Assembly: GCA_015143295.1 (NCBI GenBank)
Contig: CM026557.1
Coordinates: 40,495,965 to 40,559,964, forward strand
Length of the DNA stretch: 64,000 nucleotides
Reading direction: 5' to 3'
Source: Tetracentron sinense
Lineage: Eukaryota > Streptophyta > Magnoliopsida > Trochodendrales > Trochodendraceae
Shown here: one piece after another, positions 45,201 to 57,200 of the stretch
Position numbering within the stretch: position 1 is the stretch's first letter
Layout: each line of letters starts with the position of its first letter
Notes under the pieces: generated by a model
Databases searched by the model: none
Seen by the model: the letters and a program-made list of their open reading frames with translations, nothing else
Told to the model about the DNA's origin: nothing
Program-made: the position numbers and the translations under genes

Positions 45201-48200
45201 GGAAAGGATCCTTTGGTGTACCCGTATGTTTTGCTTTTGAGCATCCAAATGCTACCGGCAGTCCTACACTTATCAAAAGAAACTGGAGATGAAGGATTTA
45301 ATATTGATGCTGTCCATATTTCAATTGCACTGGCAGACCATGGGGTCCTTTCTGAAGGTGCAGGGACTGGTCAGAAGCTTGGGGTGATGGATGCTTTTGC
45401 AGAAGTAGCTAGCATAATTCGGCAGTATGGGTCATTGTACTTACGTTTGGGTAATCTTTCAACGACACTGGAGTATTATGCACAAGCTGCAGCTGCAGTG
45501 GGTGGTGGGCAGTTGTCATGGACTGGGCGTGGAAACATTGATCAGCAAAGGCAGAGAAACTTGATGCTGAAACAACTCCTTACTGAGCTGTTACTAAGAG
45601 ATGGTGGTGTATATCTTTTACTTGGTTCAAGAGGTGCTGGAGAAGAAGGTGAACTGAGAAGATTCCTGACTGATAGGAAAACACAACAGCAATTTTTGCT
45701 TGAAGCTGCTTGCCAGTGTCAGGAAGCTGGGCTTTATGACAAAGTAAATACTTCACTTATTCTTCCCATCTTTTGTGGTCCATAATTTATTTTCGATTAA
45801 AAAGTGTGAATTTATAGATACTCCCTATGCTATGATGTTTTTGCAATTTAGGCCTATATAATCATTACTAGTACTATTTTGTAAGTGCACTCCCATTCCT
45901 TGCTGATCATATTAAATCGTACCTATTTTCCTTTATGGTGATGTTTGTGGGTAGTGTACATCCCTCTACCACCCTCACCCAGTGCCAGTATTTCAGAGGT
46001 TATGTATTAAAATGAATAATGCAATGGGTTATTCAATTTTGAAGGTGGTTTGTTTTATTTCAAAATTTCCTTTAAGGTTGGTGGTCCTACTCATAGCAGA
46101 GCAAATTGCATTGATAATGCAAATGCTAACAGTTTTGTTTCAGAGGTTTCATGATTTTTTTTTTGTGAATAGGTCTTATGTTGTAGGAGCATTTTGTGAA
46201 CAATATTGTGACACTTTAGGGTATTGTTTTAATAATCTAATTCTTTCATATGCTTTAGAAATTTATGCAACTTTTTTTTTTCCCTTATTATCTTTATGGA
46301 AGTTATTGAAAATTGTTTACTTCTTTTCTCAAGTATTTATAATTTCTTCCATCTCAAGCTAACATACTGTCAAAGCCAGATAGTACTCCATGTTTCTACT
46401 GCAATCTTCCTTAAGTGGCTGTATGGAACTTGTATGGTTGTGTTTCTCTAAAACCTTTCAAATTGATCGGCATATCATTTTTTTCTTTTCTTGTGAATAT
46501 ATCTCATGGTTCTCATTAACGATAATGTGACCATAAAAGCTTCATCCTAGGAGTTCTTCAATTCAAACCCCAATAAACCCAAATACCAAAAAGAGTGATA
46601 TTTGATAGCAACAACATAATGGAGACAGTCAATCAATATGAATTGATCCGAAATCTGATTCAAATGCAATATAGCGCCTCTGGGTACATAAGAAATGTAT
46701 CAAATCGATGCTTTTTAATTAATTTATCGATCAAAACTATATGGAATTCAGAGGGATCAAATTGGAAATGATTCTCTGAATCATAGAATTATAATGAAAT
46801 ATACGATCAACCAACATCTATCGAATTTGTAAAAGGGTCGTAAGTGGTTTGATCCTTTTATTTCTTGAAATGAGAGATCCATGAATTGGGATCCTGATGC
46901 ATATAGATTCAAATGGTCCAATGAGGGCCAAAATTTCCAGGAACATTTGAACAGTTCGTTTCTGAGCAGAAGAGCCTTGCCCGCAAAATTGTTACTATAA
47001 TATCCTTCTTGAGCTCCCACCACTAATATTATGAAACCACACATCCATGAGCAATATTAGAATAATATCATCAATAGTCTCCCCACAAAGTTCATTTCTT
47101 GATTCAATTTGTCTTATTGTCGCCCTTATCTCTCTTGAAAGAGGAGAGCATTTTGTGAACTCATACATTTTTCCTAGTTGATTTCAAAGAAGTGTAGTAA
47201 TTGTTGGTAAAGTCTAGGAAAAGCATATACACTGGCAGATGCTCAAAGTGTTCAGTAAATTGCCTGTATGCATGTCACCCCTCCTACGACCCTTGACAAG
47301 TTGACCTTTTCTATAACCTTTAACCAGTTTTCAACATAACCTACTCACTATTGTTATTTGATTTTCTTCCTCTCTTTTTTTGGAAACGAGGGTATCCAGG
47401 CCTCTTAGAGCACCTGACTATTCCCTTGGGCACATGCAACACCCCCCAAACCAAATGCACCAAGTAAGACGGGATTACTCCTTGAGGGTGGCCAACGGAG
47501 GGAGGGGATTCGAATTCAGGACCTCCGCGATTTGACCCATATAATTGCAACATTAAGGGACAACCAAGTATAGGGGGTTGTTTCATTGTGTTTCTATAAA
47601 TGACATCTTCCCTAGTTAATTGCACTACTTCTAGAGCAATGGATTATACTTTATTGGGTAGTGACTAGTGAGTATTGAATAGAAAGAACCTATTACCTGG
47701 GATTTATTTCAAAGAAGAAGGAAGAAGAGGCTAAAAGAGCTACCTATTGCCCCCATATTTGTGTGACGTGCATGAGGGATGGGGAATCTAGTAGTCACTT
47801 TTTTGTTTATTGTAGGATAGCTTGGAGATTTGGTGTCATTTCCTTGCCGATTTTGGTATTTCTTGGGACTTTCCATGCTGTCTTGTGGACTATTTGGGAA
47901 GACATGAACATGGTTTTCAATGACAGGTTTCTTAGCACCTCATTTCTTACCTACTGTATCGGTGTGGGTGGCTTCTTGGTTGGCTACTTCTCCCTCTATT
48001 GAAGGTGGTCCTCAAGTTTGTTGCATGGAGTCCCCCTCCTTGTGATTTGACCTAGTCTAATTTGATCTCTTTAGGAAATCTAGCCCTGGCTGGATTGTAG
48101 GGGATTTGCTAGATATAGTGAGAGCAGTTCTTTGGATCAACGGGTGTTGTGAGTTCTAACCATGCACATAAACTAGTTTTGAGATAGGTTATTTCTTTGA

Positions 48201-51200
48201 TTTCTTCGTGCCACTCCCTGTTTTTGTCATCATTGAAGGGGATTTGAGGAACGCTATTAGATGGGCTCCGGGTGCAGATAGCGGTCTTTTTATTGTTAAA
48301 TAAGAATAAGATCATGCATTAATAAAGAAGAGACTCGTACAAAAAACAGGAATTACCGATTGATGACTCGCGAGAAATAAAGAAAACAAGGAGGCGCCCG
48401 AGAATGCCCCTCCTACATATCAAACCCCCACACAAAAGTACAGACTACCCATGATCAAGAGTAGAGACCAAGTCTATTCATCAAAGTCATTGATGCTCGA
48501 GCACGAAAATATAAGTAGCTTTGTGAGGTGAGTCCAAATTTCTTCTACAGGGGAAGAGGCATTTTCAATTTGTTCCTTTCTCCCAAATATGTCCAAAATT
48601 AAAATTAGCTCCTAGGAGCAGATGCCTCGGAACCTACAGAGGTTGCTCAACGCCCTGAATAGACCAACCCGCTAAGAGGTCCTAGCAATTTAACGGAAAC
48701 AACCATTGCATCCCTTGATGAGATAGGAGAAGATGAAATTATCGTCTTGCGAGAGCACAAAGAAGCAATAGGTGAGCCCCAATCTGCTTTCCCAAGCATA
48801 TAAAGCACCTATTGGCCATCCTCCAACATATATTTTTAATTTTCCGTGTTAAGGATTTCATTCAAGGTGGTCGAGAGGAAGAACACAATCTTAGATGGGA
48901 TGCTAGGATTCCGTACAACCTTAAAAGGAAAGGGCCTCCTGATCTATCATACAAAGACTGGTAGAAAATTCACCGTAAAATGACCTTTGTTATACATTCT
49001 CCTATCTCTAACCAGGGAATTAGGTTTAATTGAGTAAGATAAGACAAGAACCTACCCATATCTTTCATCTCCAAATCATTGTTATTGGTTGAATCATAAC
49101 ATCTTAACAAGAGCTCACTACACAACTTTAACGAAGTAGAGTTTAGATTCCCAAAATCTCTTCTCAAAGTATTCTAGCCGCACTATAAATCTTCCCCAAA
49201 TCTAATATTCTCCCCATTCGCAAAACATTGACACAGTCCTAATGTTTCCTATGAAATGCTCCTTTTATATGTTAACTAGATGTACTCGATCTACAAGTTG
49301 GTTGGATTATTCTTATTATTTGAGAATAAAAATATTTTTTAATTTCTAATATTAAATCTTCCTCATGACTCTAGGTCTTTCGATAGGGCGATTAATAATA
49401 CATTTGTGACCCTGTTCCCTAAGAGGGCTGGTGCTTTAGATCTGAAAGACTTCTGACTAATTAGCTTGGTTAGCAGCGCCTACAAAATCATAGCAAAAGT
49501 GCTGGCCATCCGTCTAAGAAGTGTCTTGGGATCCATCATTTCCTCTCAAGGGGCTTTTGTGAGGGGGAGACAGATCCTTGATGGTATCCTTATTGCCAAT
49601 GAATTTGTGGACGAGCGCCTTAAGGCTAAATCCCCGAGGCTTATCTGCAAGATTGATATGGAAAAGGCCTACGATAATGTCAATTGGGAGTTCCTCTATG
49701 ATTTAGGAAGAATGAGATTTGGGGCTAGGTGGCAATCGTGGATATTAGCTTGTGTTTCATTCGTCTCTTTTTCGATCTTCCTTAATGGCAGTTCGAAAAG
49801 CTTCTTCTGTAATTCTAAGGGGTTGAGGCAGGGTGATCCTTTGTCCCAGACACTTTTCATTATTGTTTCAGAGGGCTTAAGTAGGATGTTGGTCTGTGCG
49901 AATGGGTAGGTGTTTGTAGGGTTCTCCATTGACCAGGAGCGCCTAAGTATCTCGTACTTACAATTCACGGTTGATACTTTAGTGTTCTGTGGTGCCTCGT
50001 GCTTGCAGCTTATCAATCTCTGGTGTATTCTGCGCTGCTTTGAGGCAGTGTCCGGTCTCAAAGTTAATTTGGGTAAAAGTGAGTTGGTGCCAGTAAGTGA
50101 TATTCCCCATCTTGAGCTCTTGGTCAGTTGTCTAGGGTGTTAGAAAGGATCACTCCCCTCCACTTACCTCGGCCTTTCGTTGGGGGCTCTTTTTAAATCC
50201 AAGCCATGTGGGCCCCAGTCATTGAAAAATTCTCCGTGAGACTTGCAGGTTGGAAGGCCTGCCTCCTCTCCAAAGGTGGTAAGTTGACCCTTATCAAGAG
50301 TACACTTCGGAGTCTCCCAACCTATTATCTCTCCACCTTAAGTCTTCCCAGGTTCATTGCCCTGATCCTTGATCGCCTGCAGCGTAACTTTCTTTGGTAC
50401 AGACGAGCCGATTATAAAAAATACCATTTGGTAGAGTGGAACCAAATCTGCAAACCGCTAGAGGTAGGGGGTCTCAACCTTGTTTCCCTTAGTGCGGTGA
50501 ATAGAGCTTTGTTGGTAAATGGGTGTGGAGATTCGACGAGGAGTGAGTCTTTAGCATAAGGTGATCGTCACCAAGTATCAGCTGGCATCAGTTTGAATGT
50601 CTAAGGGTGTTAGAGGCCCCCACGGGGTGGACCTTTGGAAGGGTATCATGTGTGTAATCAAGTCCCTAGAGCCTTTTATTAGGTCGATATCCAGTTTTGG
50701 AATGATGTTTGGTGTGATCCGTCGAGGCTTAAGGACGATTTTGGGTCTATCTTCCTTCTGTCCTTTAATAAAGGGGCCTTTATTGCTGACTGTGTTGAGA
50801 GGTTGGGGAACGATTCAATTTGGTGTCCTAGATTATGGAGACTTAAATGATTCGGAAGTTGAGGACATGCATTGGCTTTTGGCTCGATCGAGCTCCTTCT
50901 CTCCAATGTTGCACAAGAGTTGACCCTAAAGGGGGGGGGGGGGGGGGGGTGAATAGGGTCTTTGGCAAATTTAAATTTCCATCTAAGTCCCTTTTAACGG
51001 AATTTAATTAATCAAGGGAATGCAACAAGCAATTATAAATTATAGCAATAATAAAGAAAAGAGAGTTAAAGGGAATTAAACATAGAGAATTGTTTTCGAG
51101 GTTCGGCACTCTCGCCTCAAGCTCTCCGACTTAGAGGATTCAACCACGATCCACTATTGCACAACCTTCTTCCCGGGTGAAGACCAAACCTTTACAATCT

Positions 51201-54200
51201 CCTTTCCAGGTCGAGATTAACACCTTCAATGCAAGAGAACAACCTCTCTTGACTTTACAAAGCTTTCCGGCTTCATGAACAAGAACGCTCGATTCTTGGT
51301 TTTCTTCAATATAATATAATGATTGTTTTCAATTTAAAAAAATGCTCCTAACTGAGCTAAATATGATTGACTTGAAGCACTTCTAAAAATCTCTCAAGAG
51401 TAGGAGTTGAAAGGCTCATGTACATAGATTGGGGATTTCTAGATTTTTAATGAATGATCTTGATGAGAATTGAATACAACTTAATGATTTGATCAATGGT
51501 AGTTCAATAGTTGTTTGGTGTTCATAAATGAACTCAATTTATAGTTGTAGGATCAATAGTGCCGTTGGGGAACTATTTAATGCGAAAATAACCATTTAAA
51601 AACTAGCCATTGGAGTTGGTTCCCGCAAGCAGTTGTTGACGAGTGCACCAGAGCACTGCTCAATCGTCGACGAGTGAAGCTGCCAAATTTATCCGCAGCT
51701 ACTGTTTCTTCCACTCGTCGACGAGTGCTGAGACCACAGTCCCACTCGTCAACGAGCCCTTTGTATTTTACAGAAAACTCGTCTTAAAAAGACCAATATG
51801 ATGGGAATGATTTCCTTGGTCTTTTGGCTTTCCTTTAACATGATTTTAATCATAGTTTAAGATGTCCTAGGGCCTTAAAATGATATGCAATTAAGTCATA
51901 GATTCCTTAGGTCAATCTAGGCTTTTGAGCATTTCAACTTTCCAAACTTTTGAGGAATTTTTACAAAGATCCTAGACTCTTTAAAATCAATAAAAAGGAC
52001 TTTAAACCTTCTTGAAAGATAGTCTTCAACTTGATCTTGGATCTTCTAACTTGAATATGTCGTCATGATCTTCCAAGTGTTGCTTCAATTGATTTTCAAT
52101 TTTCTTCAAGTAGGACTTGTTGATTTGCTTTTGTGACTTGAATTCAACTTTGAATATGGAGGCTTTTTCTTGATGGTTCATTTTGGACATGTGGAGTCCT
52201 TTCCATAGATCATGCTTTGAATGTTGGACTAATGCTTTTGTAATCTGAATTTTACATAAACTTCATAGAAACATTAGTACCAAAATGATCATTCCATTAA
52301 TGTGTTATCATCAAAATTATTAGGGGTACACAGGGTTGTTACCTTTAGGCTAACATCCAAGACTCCAGATTAGTGATTGTAGGGTGTGGTCCCGAAGCAA
52401 CAACGATTGATTTTCAGTGCGATCACTCTTACAGTTCTTTGTTCTCCTCCTTTGCACTCATTTCCTCATAAGGCTGTCTGGGCTAACCATGCTCTCACGA
52501 AGGTATCTTTCTTCCTCTGGTCTACTGTACTAAATAAAATTCTTACTTTGATCAGTTGAAAATGAGAGGGTGGAGCTTGGCCAATCGGTGTTATTTGTGC
52601 CTGAATGCAGAAGAGACTATGAACCATTTACTTCTGCACTGTGCGGTTGTCTCTCGACTCTGGGCTTTCTTCTTGTCTTGGTTGGGGTTAGAGTGGGTTT
52701 TCCTATTCTCCTTTTTGAGCTTTCTATCTGGTTGGTGCCATGGCATTGGTGGGTGCTATGGACCTAATTTGGACTGTTTTGTCCGCTGCTATTTTGTGGT
52801 CTATTTGGAAAGAGCGGAATGGTCGTATTTTTGACAATTCTTCCTCTCCATACCATCGTATCCTAGCCCGTGTGCAGCTGGTGATTGTGGACTGGAGCTC
52901 CATAAATCAGCTGGGTCAGGATGTGAAGGACACCCTATTGCTTTGAGGAGGCAGTGTAATTGTTTTGTCTGTATTCTCTGTTTTTTCTTTTCTGTTATGT
53001 TTTGACTGTTTTTTATTGTCCTAGTTTACACCTCTGTAAACTGCCCTTTTCATTTTATAATATATCTAATTACCTCTTAGAGATAAAAGAACTTAAATCA
53101 AAATACTTAATAACACAACGATACATTATACAAAAGTTCTACCCCGAGCATACGCAATGGAGCCGTAGACAGTCAAGTGACATCCAATCCATGAAATAAT
53201 TTGATCTATGGACAATATCGTTGTGGTAAGATATTGAGGAATTGTCCATACGTAAGATCATAATTATTGATACGGGCCTTTTCCACATAAAAATGGAATC
53301 TTTTGTTACAATAGAAGCAGAAGTTTTGTACATTAGTTAATTAGTGTTAATACTCTTGACCCGATCAACAAGTTGGGTGGGTGATATTTTTATGGAAATA
53401 AAATAAAATAAATTATTTTTATCAAAAAGATGTATAAAAATTATTTAATTTTAAAATAATATAATTATAATTATTCAATTAACAGGCAACTCATTTATTG
53501 TAATAATGAATGTGCCCCTATGATTACGGCTATGAGTCTTGTGGAAATGACACTAGTGATAGTCTTGCTTATGAACATGGTAATGGTCTTTTTACATGAT
53601 TATAGGTGTAGCTCAACATACTGACTACCCACAATTAGGGGTGCTTGTGGGTATTGATACTCGACAGTAAGAGCAATACGTTCAAGAGTATACCAGTTGC
53701 TACTAGAGTTACCCTTCTTAGGCTCAATACTGCCATTACCTAAAGCAACAACTTTGAGAACCTCCTTGTCAAAACACAAATGTCTTTGAGACACATCATA
53801 TCTCTACGTGGTTAGGAGTCATGACTCATGAGATAGGAGTTTCTGAATGTTATAGTGTGATATATATCTTTTTATTGATGTATTATATTATATAAAACTG
53901 TTATTTATGTGCATATTTAGCTTTATAATTTCAAACAACGCATGATGGTTATATTTGTTACTATACATGCTTATATTTTGATATGTAATGTGTTTTGGAT
54001 GTGTATTTATGTTTAGCTATTCATTTCCTAAAGTTTCATTAGATTTCCAACGTTTCCTTAATATTTCATGCATTTTCTTAAAATTTTACAACGATTCCTT
54101 GTTCCTCCTTATACTTCTTCGAAACATTCACACTTTCTCAGTGACTAAAGCTTACATCGATATTGAAGTTGAAAACCTTGTGTCAAATTCCTTTCACCTT

Positions 54201-57200
54201 TAGGATTTATTTTTGATCGGTAAATCAGAGGATATATTAGAAAAGAAGCAAAAGAAAATACAGAACAACAAAGGGGATCACATGAGAGTGAACCCAGAAG
54301 TTAAAAAAAGTAGAAAATCAAGGGATAAACTGTTGCAATGAATAGAACTGAAAAAATGTAAACGAGCCAAAAGGCCCAAAACTGAAACAAATCTAGGCCC
54401 ACAACCTTGGAAGGAAACCAAAGTGACCCGATTAAATGTCACAACCAATGTTTTAAAACGTGAAGGCATGAGGCGAGGCGTTAGGACCTCAAGATGCGTG
54501 AGGCGTAAGCCTCACAAGAAAGCTTCATGCTCTCTCATTTTAAAAATAAATAAAATATAAGAAAAATTGTAAAAAAACTCAAAAAGTTAATAAAAGATTA
54601 TAGTATATATATATATATATATTCGTGTATAATATGTGTGTTCGTGTAGGTGCACACTACATAGGAAATACTGTATAAATTAGTTGAAACGAATAAAAAA
54701 AAGGACATTGAAGTCTCAGTTGTGGCTCAAAACTTAATTTAGTTAATGTATGAGATGTACGTCATAGACATAAAACGAGTTTCAAGGCATGAGGCATATG
54801 CCTCATGAGTAGGGATGACAACGGGGCGGGTTTGGGCTGGGGCGCCACCAACCCGACTCTGCCCCTAACGGAAAACTCCTACCCCAAACTCGTCCCAAAC
54901 TCGGGGTGCAGCGGGGCGGGTCGATTTTTCAAAACACTTCATAACCTCGTCCCGGCACCACCTCGCCCCGTCCCGTTAAGCACTAGATAGGGCGGGGTCG
55001 GGACTATATTTCATATTATAAGTGTAATAATGAGGTAATATTGGTATTAAATTAAGGGTAAAATAGTGATTTGACATTATAAACGGGGCCGGGCGGCCTG
55101 AACCCGACTCGGGTTTAACATCTAATTCCCAAACTTGCCCTTATCCCGTTTAAAATCTCCCCAAACCTGTCCCAATAAGGGCGGGTTACCCAATTATCCC
55201 TGCCCGTTGCCATCCCTACTCATGAGGTTTAACCGGTTAAGCCTCATGGTTAGCTTCAAGGTGTTTTCCTTAAGCCTCGCTCCGAGGCGAGCCTTGAGGT
55301 TTAAGTCTCACACGCTTTTTAAAACACTGGTCACAACAAAGCTAGAAGGTTCATATCCTCAAAATCCTTGCTAACTAAGCACCAATTCAAAATTATAAAA
55401 TGGACAACCTCACATATCTGCCTGGGGAGAGAAGCCACATTGTTGAAAATTCAACGGTTCCACTCCTTCCAGATTGACCATGCAATCACACCCGAAAAGA
55501 TAACCCCATAGAGTAGAGGTGAGGGCCTCCAACCTCACCAAAACCCAACAGGATAAGAATCTCTTAAAGGAATTTGAAAATACCTAGGCCACACCCAGTC
55601 ACTCAAGGAAATGATTCCATACTTCATTGCAAAAGAACAGTGCATCAACAAGTGATCCACTGTTTCCTCCAACTCAAAGCACAAAAAGAACCGGTTAGCC
55701 AACCTCCATCCTCTATGTTTCAAATGGTCACAAGTGATTATCTTATCCAAAGTAGCTTCCCAAAGAAAGAATGCAACCTTGGATGGAACGGGGGTTCCAC
55801 ACAGCCCTATGCGAAAAGGAAGCAAAGTGACACCCCATAAGGCTAGAGCACCAAATGTGCCTATCCCTAAGGAGAAGGTGAATGACGACATTCTCGAGTA
55901 TATCCCATGCAGATGTAAAAAATCCTCAAATTCTCAATCATTGAGACCACGTCTAATGCTAAGGCAACACACCTCCCTATTGCCCGAGTGCTGAATAAAT
56001 GAGGCGACTGAAGCATCTTTACTCTTGAGCTAGAAAATACAAGACTCCAAACTCCTTGAGAGACCTCGCTCCATCCATAAATCATCCCAGAATTTAACAT
56101 CCTTGGCACAACCCACAATGAATCTAACGAAATTAGAAAATTGCCCCTGAACACCCAAAATGGCCTTCCAACAACTCACACCATAAGGGCCATGAACTCG
56201 TTGCTGTCAAACCGACGTAACCTGGCTTCAATGACCTTTCTCCAAAGACTATGCTTCACTATTTGGTATCTCCAGAGCCACTTACCTATTAAGGCAATAT
56301 TAAACCTACTCAACGGTTTAATGCCTAAACCCCCATGAAGCAATTGGACGATAGTTAACTTCCCACTCCACCAAGTGATAGCTTTTCAAATATGTCAAAC
56401 CAATTTATAAAAACTCCCTTTGAATCATTTCCAATTTCTTTGCAACAAACATTGGAATGGTAAAAGGGGACATGAAATCTATTGGAAGGCTGCACAAAGA
56501 GCTCTTAAGAAGAGTAAGTTGCCACCCTTTGGAGAGGTGTGGGGATTTCTCTCTAGCTAGGCTTTTGGAGAAACAATATAAAACTGGTTGCCAAATTGAC
56601 TTGACTTTGTAACCTGTGCCCAAAGGTAGAGCTAGATAAGATGACCTTCTCTTATCCCCAAAACAACTAACAATTCTGTTAAATGCTGAACTTCTCTGAC
56701 CGGAAACAACTCACATTTAGACAAATCAGCCCCCGGACCCGAAACCGCCTCAATGCAATGAAAAAAAACATTGTAGGTATGCTAATTGTCTATACGAGGC
56801 ATCACAAATGATCAAAGCGTTATTCCCAAACTGAAGATGGGAGAAACACATGCAAAAAGAAGCTCAATAATAGACAAAAAGAAGCTCTCCCGAGTATCCT
56901 ACCGAGAGCCTCAAATATCATAAAAGGCAAATGAGAGATTGAATCTCCTTATCTCAACCTCTGTAACAAAAAACTCAGTTTTTTTCAAAAATTCGCACAT
57001 TTTTGCTTTGCCGAATTATTCTCCGAATTGTTCACGAATTATTGGATTCCTGAATTGTTGGCGAATTTTCCGGATTATTCGCAATTATTTCTTAAACTTG
57101 GCAAAAAACTACTTTATTTTGTATATTTTTTAATCAAATTGTTCGGTATATTTTTTTATTTATTAATTTATTTTATATTTGTTCCAAATATTTCCCGATT

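Larger units (their letters stand above)
49382..53090 (+). mobile_element. L1-type LINE, reverse transcriptase to tail, intron 12
   Basis: The best preserved LINE here. In order: [16 protein letters not shown] (about 49480-49530), [33 protein letters not shown] (RT motif A, about 49650-49690), [10 protein letters not shown] (motif B, about 49820-49850), a degenerate catalytic motif (FTVDTLVF in place of FxDDT, about 49965-49990), [32 protein letters not shown] (about 50245-50300), then after a solo LTR the zinc-binding [20 protein letters not shown] (about 52568-52630) and [11 protein letters not shown]. Stops and loss of one catalytic aspartate mean it is inactive. The endonuclease part is missing. 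Confidence 0.9.

Noticed and set aside
45982..46362. 126-codon frame after NUP93 exon 12
   Set aside because: T-rich, low-complexity hydrophobic translation inside an intron, with no recognisable motif.
49290..53450. Similar GATCNACAAGTTGG words on both sides of the LINE, as if terminal repeats
   Set aside because: Similarity covers only about 25 bp and fades; no primer site or target duplication.
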